22,765 bases of DNA. It comes from a virus. Below, in pieces: positions 6,808 to 13,681 of the stretch; the stretch's first letter is position 1; every line of letters begins with the position of its first letter. The translations under genes were made by a program, and so were the position numbers. The notes under the pieces were generated by a model. It ran no database searches, had not been told where the DNA came from, and was given only the letters and a program-made list of their open reading frames with translations. Location of the stretch: IMG/VR virus record IMGVR_UViG_3300043331_000668, positions 1 to 22,765 of that record; one strand, written 5' to 3'.

Positions 6808-7340
6808 TCTACTACGCCGTCATCGGCCCCCCCGGGGTGGGCAAGACGACGGCGGTGCAGCGAGCACTCGGCCCACCTACCAGCCAACTTGTGAACCCGG
6901 TTCCGCACTTGATCTACGGCGACGGCGGGCTGATCCAGTTGGGCCGGATCCGCCCGCCGATGAGCGGCACCGACGCCCTCAGCATGTCGATCGCCCCCGC
7001 CGCGCTGGAGTTCCTCCGCGCCGAGCCAGCGCCCAAGGTGGTAGCTGAAGGCGACCGGCTGGCATCGGGCAAGTTCCTCGACGCCGTGGCGAAGTTCGCG
7101 CGGGTGGTGGTCGTGCTCATCGACGCCCCGGCGTGGGAGTGTCGCCAGCGAGCCTCAGCTCGGGGATCGAACCAAGACCCGAGCTGGTTCAAGGGTCGGC
7201 TGACCAAGTTGGATAACCTGATCGCGGAGCGACCGCACGTCAGGATCAGTGGCAGGCAGTCGCCGGTGGGCGTGGCCGTGGACCTCGCCGCGACGCTTGG
7301 CCTACCGGGGCCCCGCGGCCCCGGCCTCGACAGCTTCTGA
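6804..7340 (+). CDS. P-loop kinase, probable 5-hydroxymethylpyrimidine DNA kinase
   Basis: 178 residues from ATG at 6804 (ATGA overlap). Walker A GPPGVGKTT at residues 8-16, then the family-typical MSGTDALSM (53-61), VVAEGDRLASGKF (79-91), LIDAP (105-109) and an Arg-rich lid (CRQRASARG). The GTDxLS and EGDR boxes are what I associate with the hydroxymethyl-uracil/cytosine DNA kinases of hypermodifying phages, which phosphorylate the hydroxymethyl group on DNA. Last gene of the rightward operon. Its 3' end overlaps the convergent gene ending at 7302 by 39 bases. The alternative is a nucleoside or nucleotide kinase. Confidence 0.82.
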   Translation: MIYYAVIGPPGVGKTTAVQRALGPPTSQLVNPVPHLIYGDGGLIQLGRIRPPMSGTDALSMSIAPAALEFLRAEPAPKVVAEGDRLASGKFLDAVAKFARVVVVLIDAPAWECRQRASARGSNQDPSWFKGRLTKLDNLIAERPHVRISGRQSPVGVAVDLAATLGLPGPRGPGLDSF

Positions 7341-7631
7341 GCGCCTCCACGCAGCGCCGTACGGTCCTGGGCGGCCCGGGGGGGTACCCGGGGGGCGGCG
7401 CGGCCCGGGCGAGTCCGTAGGCGGCTGTGTGGAGCGTGTCGCAAGCGGTACGACCTTGCCGCCGGTGGTCGCGACTGGCACGAACTCCATCGTGTACGGC
7501 CCGTCTCGGTACCGCTCGCAGGGAGCATCGTCGAACCGCAACGCCTCGCCGGGGTCGTTGGTGAACTGATGGAGGCCGAAGCCGTAGGCCCGGAGGTAGC
7601 GCCCGCTCTCTACACAGCGCAGGATCATCAT
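7302..7631 (-). CDS. Hypothetical protein, distant paralogue of the 20085-20384 gene
   Basis: 109 residues; tandem ATG ATG at its start. The N-terminal half has YLRAYGFGLHQFTNDPGEAL and YTMEFVPV, which resemble FLRTYD, FTSDVDEAMAF and MTMEFVTPEV of the gene at 20085-20384, so I take them as divergent copies. The C-terminal half is Pro/Gly/Arg-rich low complexity encoded by a very GC-rich block (about 7365-7415) and overlaps the kinase gene tail-to-tail. The true stop may matter little. Function unknown. Confidence 0.6.
   Translation of the reverse strand: MMILRCVESGRYLRAYGFGLHQFTNDPGEALRFDDAPCERYRDGPYTMEFVPVATTGGKVVPLATRSTQPPTDSPGPRRPPGTPPGRPGPYGAAWRRSEAVEAGAAGPR
7305..7324. terminator. Possible bidirectional hairpin at convergent gene ends
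   Basis: CCGGGG (7305-7310) pairs with CCCCGG (7319-7324), enclosing an inner self-complementary CCGCGG. It sits where the rightward operon and the leftward gene end on each other. There is no T-tract on either side, so termination is a guess. Confidence 0.3.
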
Positions 7632-7643
7632 GGGTCAAGAATC

Positions 7644-8039
7644 TCACCGCCCGGGATCACGCCGCTCAATTTCGTCGGCCAGGAGCTGCGCCACCAACCG
7701 CAGGTTCGCCCCGAGCGTTCTGGTCGTCAACCCGCGTTGCGCGTTCAGCTCGTCGCACAGGTCGCGCAGCAGCCGCAGCGCGGCTTCGCGGGTGGGCACC
7801 CCGTCGATCTCGGTGCGCACGAACCCGTCGCGGACAGCATCAAGGCAGGCGTTCCACCCGACCTGCCACTGCGGTGTGCCAACGGTGAGAGGTGGCTCCC
7901 GTGCCAGCATCTGATCGACCCGTCGCCCGAGGGCGAGCCAGCGGTACAGCTGGGCGGCGGGAAACTTCCAGTCCTCGGGCAGCACTTCGTCCAGCTCGTC
8001 GGGCGGCAGCTCCATCGGCTTGTTCCTGGACCCCCTCAC
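7644..8039 (-). CDS. Phage hypothetical protein, helical
   Basis: 131 residues starting at GTG, overlapping the stop of the upstream gene (GTGA). Sequence is helical throughout: AQLYRWLALGRRVDQML, WNACLDAVRDGF, REAALRLLRDLCDELNAQ and LRLVAQLLADEIERR. No Cys cluster and no membrane segment. Family unknown to me; placed within the leftward operon of small accessory genes. Confidence 0.7.
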   Translation of the reverse strand: MRGSRNKPMELPPDELDEVLPEDWKFPAAQLYRWLALGRRVDQMLAREPPLTVGTPQWQVGWNACLDAVRDGFVRTEIDGVPTREAALRLLRDLCDELNAQRGLTTRTLGANLRLVAQLLADEIERRDPGR

Positions 8040-8629
8040 TGGTCCAGCTCACTCGGATCGTCGGGGATGGCGATGATCTCCAGGTCCCTGCCTTGGGCGC
8101 GGAACATCGCCCGTATGTGCATGAACAGGTGGGCGATCGCCTCGGCGTCGTTCTCCCAGGCGTAGGCGACCATCCCCGCCCGGCCCGAGACCGGGTCATC
8201 GAGGAACACCATGCAGCGGTCGGTGTCGAGATGTTCCGGGTGGAGGTCGAAGGTCTTGGTCATGTCGTCGCAGATCCTCGTCAAACGATCCTGAGGTTCC
8301 TCTGAGCGTCGCGGCTCGCCTGAATCGTCCAGCGGTTCTGTGCTCATCGCTGGTGCTTCCAATCCGTCCAATGCGCGCCGTGATCCCTCATCGGTCATCG
8401 GCACGGGGTCACGGAACAATCCCGTTCCGACCACCTTCCAGCCGGGTGGTGGTTCGTGCGGCGGGTCGCAGTCGTCGCCGTAGTAGTGGGTCTGGCCGGG
8501 ATTGCTCGGCGGTTCGGCAACAGAATCAGGTGTCTGCTCGTAGTCGCTGCGATGCCCGTAGCGTTGGCACACGTCAGGGTATTGACCGCACTCGCATCGG
8601 CGGGGAGTGAACGGCGGTTCAGTTCCCAC
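8036..8629 (-). CDS. Hypothetical protein with N-terminal Cys motif
   Basis: 197 residues from the GTG at 8629, chosen because GGGAGG lies 7 bases before it and it overlaps the previous stop by 11 bases. The N-terminus has RCECGQYPDVCQRYGH, a small zinc-knuckle candidate, then a Pro-rich linker (PPHEPPPGWK). The C-terminal part (MTKTFDLHPEHLDTDRC, FLDDPVSGRAGMVAYAW, IAHLFMHIRAMF) looks folded and could be a separate protein beginning at the ATG at 8347. Not recognised. Confidence 0.6.
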   Translation of the reverse strand: MGTEPPFTPRRCECGQYPDVCQRYGHRSDYEQTPDSVAEPPSNPGQTHYYGDDCDPPHEPPPGWKVVGTGLFRDPVPMTDEGSRRALDGLEAPAMSTEPLDDSGEPRRSEEPQDRLTRICDDMTKTFDLHPEHLDTDRCMVFLDDPVSGRAGMVAYAWENDAEAIAHLFMHIRAMFRAQGRDLEIIAIPDDPSELDQ

Positions 8630-8786
8630 GTCTGGCCTCCCGCCACCGGAGCGCGAACGGCATGACATCTTCGGCGTCGGACTCATCGAGGAAGTAGTCC
8701 GCGAGCGCGTCGAGGAAGGCGTCACGAATCTCGGTCTTGGTCCGCGGCGGTGATTCGATCGGCGGTTCGGTTCGGTCGTTCGTCAT
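8619..8786 (-). CDS. Small acidic hypothetical protein
   Basis: 55 residues from the ATG at 8786, which overlaps the stop of the upstream membrane-protein gene (ATGA). The middle is helical and acidic (DAFLDALADYFLDESDAEDV). No recognisable domain. Translational coupling on both sides supports it as a real gene. Confidence 0.62.
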   Translation of the reverse strand: MTNDRTEPPIESPPRTKTEIRDAFLDALADYFLDESDAEDVMPFALRWREARRGN

Positions 8787-8902
8787 GCCGTCAGCCCGAT
8801 CACGATGAGCACGACGATGATCACCAGCAGCACCGAAGCGCCCCACGTGAGGATCGTGCGATATGGCTCGGGCGGTGGCTCGTACCACCTCCGCCCGCTC
8901 AT
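8783..8902 (-). CDS. Small single-span membrane protein
   Basis: 39 residues. An N-terminal soluble head with several charges and prolines (GRRWYEPPPEPYRT) is followed by one strongly hydrophobic helix, TWGASVLLVIIVVLIVIGL (about 19-37), ending almost at the C-terminus. The stop overlaps the next start (ATGA). No ribosome-binding site stands out. Together with the next two genes upstream it forms an envelope-directed cluster. Confidence 0.62.
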   Translation of the reverse strand: MSGRRWYEPPPEPYRTILTWGASVLLVIIVVLIVIGLTA

Positions 8903-8906
8903 GGCG

Positions 8907-9008
8907 CTACCACCGCCAGAGCAACAGCACCGCGACGAATGTGGCCGCGGCGAGGGCGAGGGCCACCAGTTCGTCCGGGTCCCACGACCGGCGCGCCATC
9001 ACGTCCAT
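8907..9008 (-). CDS. Small single-span membrane protein
   Basis: 33 residues: MARRSWDPDE, then the hydrophobic helix LVALALAAATFVAVLLLWRW. Preceded by GAGGAGG ten bases before the ATG at 9008; an in-frame ATG at 8999 is an alternative. A competing start in another frame at 9015 overlaps the lipoprotein stop by ATGA but gives a less protein-like product (about 38 residues, Gly/Arg/Pro-rich). The membrane-helix frame is preferred. Confidence 0.55.
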   Translation of the reverse strand: MDVMARRSWDPDELVALALAAATFVAVLLLWRW

Positions 9009-9011
9009 TGT

Positions 9012-9299
9012 TCATGATCCTCCTCTCGTGCACAGGGGGTGGTTGTTGATCGCCAGCGGGCTCTGGGTGTCGCGAGAGGTGACGTAGAGGCGCGTGGGTC
9101 CGTCGCAGAAGGCGATCACGTTGGGGAAGGCATCCGGGTTGACGTAGACGATGCGTTGGTCGATGTTCTGCAAGACCTTCTCGTCGGGGAGGTCCTGTTG
9201 GGCGGGGGGATCGTCGGGCGCGCAGCCGACCACTAGGAAGGCGACCCCACCCCCCAACCACACACCCGCCGCCATCGCCAATTGCCACCTGTGCCTCAT
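9012..9299 (-). CDS. Predicted lipoprotein
   Basis: 95 residues from the ATG at 9299, preceded by GAAAGGAAG. The N-terminus is a classical lipoprotein signal: MRHRW, a hydrophobic stretch, and the lipobox FLVVGC with C26 as the lipidated residue. The mature part (PDDPPAQQDLPDEKV, then QRIVYVNPDAFPNVI and LYVTSRD) is a small beta-rich domain of unknown function. Phage lipoproteins can act in superinfection exclusion; this is inference. Confidence 0.75.
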   Translation of the reverse strand: MRHRWQLAMAAGVWLGGGVAFLVVGCAPDDPPAQQDLPDEKVLQNIDQRIVYVNPDAFPNVIAFCDGPTRLYVTSRDTQSPLAINNHPLCTRGGS

Positions 9300-9409
9300 C
9301 GCGTCTTCCTTTCGCAGTCGGTGCAGACCCCTTGCGGCACGCGGGTCCATGTCCTTACCCGGATGCGCCTGATCCGGTGGCACACGGTGCACCAGCCGAC
9401 GAGAATCAC
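9296..9409 (-). CDS. Tiny zinc-knuckle protein
   Basis: 37 residues from GTG at 9409, with GGAGG at proper distance. Two CxxC pairs (CTVC near the N-terminus and CTDC near the end) are separated by a strongly basic segment (HRIRRIRVRTWTR), as in small nucleic-acid-binding zinc ribbons. It overlaps both neighbours by GTGA and ATGA, which argues strongly that it is translated. Confidence 0.68.
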   Translation of the reverse strand: MILVGWCTVCHRIRRIRVRTWTRVPQGVCTDCERKTR

Positions 9410-9705
9410 GCCGACCTCCGCAACGCCCGTGCCGCGGGCTGGTCGAGGAAGGCGGCGGTGAGCAGTGATGCCAGTCGCCCAACTGCGTCGCGGTCCTTGT
9501 CCGATTCGAAGACATCGGACACGGCGAGTATCGCCTGACCGTAGAAAGCCATCGCTTTCTCGGCCCCCCGCCAGGCCTCGACGGATTCGCCCAGCTCTTC
9601 GATCAGCGGAGTCATCACCTTCAGCACCGCGTGTTTCATCTCTTGGTCGGCGTCGTCGCGGAAGCTGTCGGCCATCTGATCGGCGAGGGCGTGTTTGCCG
9701 TTCAT
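9406..9705 (-). CDS. Hypothetical protein, paralogue of the 11404-11730 gene
   Basis: 99 residues, ATGA overlap with the previous gene. The stretch ELGESVEAWRGAEKAMAF and the later LASLLTAAFLDQ are close to NLGESPEAWRGAAEMALF and ITQLLTVAFLEQ in the gene at 11404-11730, so the two are paralogues that differ at their ends. All-helical. Function unknown. Confidence 0.75.
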   Translation of the reverse strand: MNGKHALADQMADSFRDDADQEMKHAVLKVMTPLIEELGESVEAWRGAEKAMAFYGQAILAVSDVFESDKDRDAVGRLASLLTAAFLDQPAARALRRSA

Positions 9706-10265
9706 TCGCTCAACCTTCGCAACTCCTCCAGCACGGTCTCGGTATGCCCGATCAGGTCGTGCACGGCCGGAAGCAGCCGGGTCGGCAGCAGCCCGTCCGA
9801 GCGCGCCGCGCCGAGAATGCCGGTGACCGCTTCGACCGCGTCCAGGCCGGTCATGGGCGATTTCTTGATCGCTTCGAAGAAGGCGTCCGCTTCCTCGTCG
9901 GACAGCTTCACCGGGGCGAGGTTCATCGGATTCTCCACGCGCCCCCGTTCTGCCTCTGAACGCTTGCGGGCGTAGAAGCTGGCCGCCGCCCGGTCGAGCC
10001 CGTGCTTCTTGCTCATCAGGTGCGGGGGCAGGCTGGTGCGGATCATGCGGTCCGTGCAGCCCTGGTATTCGCAGACGATGTAGACAGGCATCTTGCCGCC
10101 GGTGTGAGCGGGCGGAGCCAGTCCGACCGCCCGGCGGTGGGTCAGCTCGTGCACCGGCACCGCCTTCTTGGTCGTGAAGAGCCGCGGGCAGATGCGACAG
10201 CGGAACTGCCCGTCGACCTCCTCGATCGTGTTCTTCAACGCCAGCTGGACGCTGGCGCGTGTCAT
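9702..10265 (-). CDS. Zinc-finger protein, hypothetical
   Basis: 187 residues from the ATG at 10265, which stands four bases after the upstream stop and has GGAAGG before it; an in-frame ATG at 10280 is the alternative. The N-terminal half holds FRCRICPRLFTTKKAVPVHE and later THRR, a C2H2-type finger (CxxC...H...H), followed by CEYQGCTDR...HLMSKKHG, a second C2H2-like finger. The C-terminal half is helical. Two fingers suggest nucleic-acid binding. Confidence 0.74.
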   Translation of the reverse strand: MTRASVQLALKNTIEEVDGQFRCRICPRLFTTKKAVPVHELTHRRAVGLAPPAHTGGKMPVYIVCEYQGCTDRMIRTSLPPHLMSKKHGLDRAAASFYARKRSEAERGRVENPMNLAPVKLSDEEADAFFEAIKKSPMTGLDAVEAVTGILGAARSDGLLPTRLLPAVHDLIGHTETVLEELRRLSE

Positions 10266-10269
10266 CCCG

Positions 10270-10590
10270 TCACCTTCCATTTGCTGTCTTCCTTCCGTTG
10301 TTGGCTCTACGTGTCTTGCGGGCGGCGCTGATGTGGCGCTCGATCCAATCGAGACGGAAGTCCTGGGTACTCGGGCGCTGGCCCTTGGCCCAGGACACCC
10401 AGCCTTCGGTGCGGACGTAGCGGGCGTAGACGACGTTGCCGTGGGTGTCCAGGCCCCAGCGGCGCTCAGAGCCACAGAGCTGGCAGCGGAACGTGAGCGG
10501 GGTCAACCCATACGGCGGAGTCCAGTCCGACGGCACATCGTCCCACCAGTGACCCTGAGGTGGGCTACACGGGTTGCGTACGAGCGCCAT
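10270..10590 (-). CDS. Actinophage Cys-motif protein
   Basis: 106 residues. FRCQLCGSERRW followed by GNVVYARYVRTEGW is a pattern I have seen in many small actinophage proteins; the CxxC and aromatic residues suggest a zinc ribbon. The C-terminus is basic (SAARKTRRANNGRKT). It begins with the ATG of a TAATG junction with the upstream gene. Function unknown. Confidence 0.75.
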   Translation of the reverse strand: MALVRNPCSPPQGHWWDDVPSDWTPPYGLTPLTFRCQLCGSERRWGLDTHGNVVYARYVRTEGWVSWAKGQRPSTQDFRLDWIERHISAARKTRRANNGRKTANGR

Positions 10591-11240
10591 TAGTTCTGCC
10601 CCGCCTTCACCCGTCGCATCACTTCATCGACTTCTTCCCTGGGGCCGAACCGGACGACGGAGCTGATCATCCCCTTCATGGCGAGAATCCCCGCGACAAT
10701 CTCCCAACCACCACCCGGCGGCGCTCCCTTGGCGGCTTCCTTGCCCTGCGCCCAAGCATCGAGCAGGCGGTCGAGATAGGAGCCCGACCCAAGGTTCAGG
10801 TCCCGCTCATTCCATCCCTCGCTGTCCTCCTCCAGGCCGTCCTGGTCGACGTCCCGGGTGAGCACGTAGCTGTTCTCGTGGTGGGCGAGATCGGCAGCGA
10901 TCACGAGAATCGCCGTGTGCACATTGGTGTCGCCGTCTTGATGCATCCTCTGGAGCTGTCCCCGCTCCAGGCTCCGCGGGCTCGCTTCGTGAAGGCCGAA
11001 CTTCCTCATCCAGGTCTCGTTGACGGCGACCACGTGCGTGGCCTCCAGCACGATGCTGAAGGCGTAGGTGATCGACACCGCCTGGTCCGACGGATGAAAC
11101 TCCGGGTGGGGCCTCAACTCGACCAGCAGCGACGTCGGCCCGCCGTGGAAGGCCACGACCGGGTCGACGGTGCCGTCATCCAAGAAGATGGTGCGGGCGG
11201 AGGTCATGTAGGCCCCGGCCAGCTCTTTCGTATTGATCAT
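10590..11240 (-). CDS. Hypothetical protein
   Basis: 216 residues from the ATG at 11240, preceded by GGAAAGGAACCAG, the recurring ribosome-binding motif of this window. Contains FHGGPTSLLVELRPH, FSIVLEATHVVAVNETW and the charged stretch REEVDEVMRRVKAG at the end. A middle segment (LVIAADLAHHENSYVLTRDV) hints at a beta-rich core. I do not recognise the family. Start trimmed from longer possible forms because of the clear ribosome-binding site. Confidence 0.72.
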   Translation of the reverse strand: MINTKELAGAYMTSARTIFLDDGTVDPVVAFHGGPTSLLVELRPHPEFHPSDQAVSITYAFSIVLEATHVVAVNETWMRKFGLHEASPRSLERGQLQRMHQDGDTNVHTAILVIAADLAHHENSYVLTRDVDQDGLEEDSEGWNERDLNLGSGSYLDRLLDAWAQGKEAAKGAPPGGGWEIVAGILAMKGMISSVVRFGPREEVDEVMRRVKAGQN

Positions 11241-11404
11241 CTGGTTCCTTTCCGTTGAATGGGGCGCACCGGGCGAGGTGCCCCGTTGTCGTAGCGGCCG
11301 ACGCGAGGTCGGTCGCTCCACGTCACCAGCAGGAAGACCACGAAGTAGAGGACCATTGCGGTGGTGACGATGGTGAGGATCAGGGTTTCGACGGCGTGGC
11401 GCAT
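11237..11404 (-). CDS. Small membrane protein
   Basis: 55 residues, ATGA overlap on both sides. Hydrophobic helix at about residues 6-29 (ETLILTIVTTAMVLYFVVFL) followed by a positively charged cytoplasmic-type tail (DRPRVGRYDN, then RPIQRKGTR). By the positive-inside rule the C-terminus lies inside the cell. Unknown function. Confidence 0.72.
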   Translation of the reverse strand: MRHAVETLILTIVTTAMVLYFVVFLLVTWSDRPRVGRYDNGAPRPVRPIQRKGTR

Positions 11405-11730
11405 CAGGCCTCCCGGAAGTGGGGCCGCGGCTCGCCCGGCGCCACTTCGACGATCAGCGGCTCCCCGCTGACGTCCGCAGGCCACAGGGGCAACTGCTCC
11501 AGGAACGCCACCGTGAGCAGCTGGGTGATCTGCTGGTCGCCCAACGCCGGGTTGTCATCCACGACCTCGACGTTCGCTGTGACAACGGCCTTGATGAAGA
11601 GCGCCATCTCTGCCGCCCCCCGCCATGCCTCCGGGCTCTCGCCCAGGTTGGTGGCGATCTGCCGGGCGCAATCCCCGGCCAGCTCGGCGACCACGGGGTC
11701 GACCAGCTTTGCGGCTGCGTATTCGGTCAT
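11404..11730 (-). CDS. Hypothetical protein, paralogue of the 9406-9705 gene
   Basis: 108 residues from the ATG at 11730. Shares LGESxEAWRGA and LLTxAFLxQ with the gene at 9406-9705 (see there). The N-terminus is helical (AAAKLVDPVVAELAGDCARQ) and the end Pro-rich. Function unknown; the pair appears to come from an old duplication inside the leftward operon. Confidence 0.74.
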   Translation of the reverse strand: MTEYAAAKLVDPVVAELAGDCARQIATNLGESPEAWRGAAEMALFIKAVVTANVEVVDDNPALGDQQITQLLTVAFLEQLPLWPADVSGEPLIVEVAPGEPRPHFREA

Positions 11731-12107
11731 ACGGCGTCCTCCAGTGCGATGAGTGCGGCCCGGTGGGGCTCGGTGGTGATCGCGGCGGGGACCGGGGGCC
11801 AGTGCCGCGACAGCACGAAGCTGTCCCCGGCCCACTCCGCCAGCCCATAGCGGGCCAGCCGATTGGCGGCGAGCATCAGCTCCTCGGGCTGCATCCCTAA
11901 TGATGTCGCCCACCGCCCCACCTCGACGCCGCAACTGCTCTGCGTCGAGAGGGCGAGGTCCGCCCGGCGGGCGAAGAGCAAGGCGTTCGGCCCCAAGAAG
12001 GGCAGCCAGGCCTCCTCCACGTACTCCGAGCGGACCCGTGACGTCCCCATTGCCGGGGTTTCGCCGTCACGGGTGGTGAGGGTGAAACGTCTTCTCACAA
12101 TGTCCAT
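11727..12107 (-). CDS. Probable winged helix-turn-helix protein
   Basis: 126 residues from the ATG at 12107, placed by the leader GAAAGGAAC. The segment VEVGRWATSLGMQPEELMLAANRLARYGLAEW, then FVLSRHWPPVP, reads like a winged-helix DNA-binding domain with recognition helix and wing. First gene after a full promoter-like leader, so possibly a regulator of the leftward operon. The family resembles short actinobacterial wHTH proteins, but I cannot name it. Confidence 0.68.
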   Translation of the reverse strand: MDIVRRRFTLTTRDGETPAMGTSRVRSEYVEEAWLPFLGPNALLFARRADLALSTQSSCGVEVGRWATSLGMQPEELMLAANRLARYGLAEWAGDSFVLSRHWPPVPAAITTEPHRAALIALEDAV

Positions 12108-12176
12108 GCATAGTTCCTTTCGGTTGGGACGGGTCGACCCGTCACTTGACAGCTTAGCCCCGCCGAAGGGCGGGGA
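12108..12176 (-). promoter_or_regulatory. Leader/promoter element with conserved boxes
   Basis: In leftward reading: stem-loop CCCCGCC-CTTC-GGCGGGG (12158-12175), TAAGCT (12151-12156) as candidate -10, GTCAAGTGACG (12140-12150), palindrome ACGGGTCGACCCGT (12129-12142), then CCGAAAGGAAC before the start at 12107. The same order occurs upstream of 14521 and, less completely, of 18856 and 1560. Confidence 0.6.
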
Positions 12177-12179
12177 GGG

Positions 12180-12216
12180 TTGGGCGGAGGGGCGCACGGA
12201 TCGCCCCTCCGCCCAA
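12180..12216 (-). terminator. Strong hairpin after the AAA+ ATPase gene
   Basis: A perfect 15-base stem (12180-12194 with 12202-12216) and 7-base loop, four bases beyond the ATPase stop. There is no clear U-tract, which is common in actinobacterial terminators. It separates this unit from the next leader. Confidence 0.65.
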
Positions 12217-12220
12217 CGAG

Positions 12221-13681
12221 CTAGCTCCCGTTGTTGGCGATGAGCTCGTACTCGGCGTCTCCGTCGAAGTTCCGCACCTCGGTCCCGTGGACGGCCCGCT
12301 TGACGACCGACCCGAGCGCCGTGGTGAGGTCGGTGGTGATCCGCTCCTCGCTGGCCTCCTCCATCAGTCGGTGCTGATCGCGGAGCCCGTCGGCGGCGAG
12401 GCAGATCGCCTCGGTGCCGATGTTCCCGAGCTGCCCATCGTTGAGCGTGATCGCGTAGCGCACGCTGCGATCCAGCACCTCTCGCACGAAGGCGGGCATG
12501 TAGCCCTCGACGTGCATGAACACCTCGTCAAAGTCGGTGTCCGGGTCGAGCGCATCGCCGATCACCCGGCGGGCCAGCTTCTCCACGCCGTCGCGCTCCA
12601 TCTCGCCGACGTGAATCACCGCCCCGATCCGCCCCGGCCGCAGCATCCCCTTGTGGATCTGGTCGGCGTGGTTGGTGGTGAACACGGCAAGGAGCTTCAG
12701 CCCCTTCTGCTTGATCCCGTCGAGCAGGTCCAAGTAGCGCTCGATGGTGTCACCGCTCTGCGGCCCCGCCATCGTGTCCACGTCCTCACCGAACACCACC
12801 GCGGGCTGGTACATGCGAGCCATCTCCAGCGTCACGGTGAGGTTGTCCCGGCCCGGACGGCACATCAAGAACGTCCACCCGTGAGCCACCGCGACTTGGG
12901 CGGTGAGGATCGCGGCGAGGCTCTTGCCCGTGCCGTAGTCCCCTTCGAACAGGACGGCGAACTTGCCCCCCTGGCCCAAGCTGTCGAGCAACTCGGCGTG
13001 CTTGATGAACGCCCACACGTCGCCCTCCAGGCGGCGCTGGACCGAGTCGGTGAAGACCACGTCGAGCGGGTTCACGACCCCCACGTCGATGAACTGCTCC
13101 GCCCCGTCGATGGCCTTGCCCTTGTAGATCGAGTCCGTCTGGAGGTACTTGTCGATCAGCTTGAACAGCCCCTCGATGTGCCAGCGGTACTTCCGCGGCC
13201 CCTCGGCGATGATTTGGAACACCGCCCCCAACTCGGCGTCCTTGGACGCGCCCAGCACGATGGTCATGCCCTTCATCCCGGGGACGCGCATCGCCCCCCA
13301 CGGCACCTGCTCTCGGTCGTCGTCGCCGGGGCCGGTCTTGATATCGACCAGCTGCGGCAACTCCCGCCCGAAGAACGAGTGCAGCGTCTGGCCGAGGGTG
13401 AAGCCGAATGCCTCCCGGATCGCCATCGCCGTGGCGCGGGCCCCGTCGTAGGGCCGGTAGGGGAACGTCCGCACGAAGCGGTGGTCGTTCTCCTCGTCGT
13501 CACGGCGCTGGACCAGGAAGTCGATCGCCCCTGAGAGGTCGACCCGCTCGGGCAGGACGAACTTCGTCCCGGAGAACGTGATGTCCTCCTCCCCGAGCAA
13601 GCGCCCGCCCAATTCGGCGAGGGCGTCAAGGTGCTGGATTTGCAGCTCCTTCATCGCCTGCTTCTGCTTTGCGGTTACCAC
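12221..13681 (-). CDS. AAA+ ATPase
   Basis: 486 residues from the GTG at 13681. Walker A GDYGTGKS (247-254), Walker B VVFGEDVD (295-302), sensor-1 Asn in FTTNHAD (337) and arginine-finger RPGR (348-351) give a classical AAA+ of the CDC48/FtsH-like group. The N-terminal 200 residues carry no domain I can name and may be the substrate or partner domain. Gene starts after the hairpin-plus-GAAAGGAAC leader and overlaps the tail of the previous gene. ATPases of this type remodel proteins or nucleoprotein complexes; the target here is unknown. The lid helices continue to the C-terminus. Confidence 0.88.
   Translation of the reverse strand: MVTAKQKQAMKELQIQHLDALAELGGRLLGEEDITFSGTKFVLPERVDLSGAIDFLVQRRDDEENDHRFVRTFPYRPYDGARATAMAIREAFGFTLGQTLHSFFGRELPQLVDIKTGPGDDDREQVPWGAMRVPGMKGMTIVLGASKDAELGAVFQIIAEGPRKYRWHIEGLFKLIDKYLQTDSIYKGKAIDGAEQFIDVGVVNPLDVVFTDSVQRRLEGDVWAFIKHAELLDSLGQGGKFAVLFEGDYGTGKSLAAILTAQVAVAHGWTFLMCRPGRDNLTVTLEMARMYQPAVVFGEDVDTMAGPQSGDTIERYLDLLDGIKQKGLKLLAVFTTNHADQIHKGMLRPGRIGAVIHVGEMERDGVEKLARRVIGDALDPDTDFDEVFMHVEGYMPAFVREVLDRSVRYAITLNDGQLGNIGTEAICLAADGLRDQHRLMEEASEERITTDLTTALGSVVKRAVHGTEVRNFDGDAEYELIANNGS

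Noticed and set aside
8899-9015. Alternative 38-residue frame starting at 9015 (ATGA overlap with the lipoprotein stop)
   Set aside because: Gly/Arg/Pro-rich product and too short spacing from GGAGG; the frame starting at 9008 gives a clear membrane helix instead.
12140-12175. Rightward sigma70 promoter from the TTGACA on the + strand
   Set aside because: No -10-like sequence 16-18 bases downstream at any of the three copies, and no rightward gene follows.
12287-13534. 415-codon open frame on the + strand opposite the AAA+ gene
   Set aside because: Antisense shadow; the minus-strand product has complete Walker and sensor motifs.
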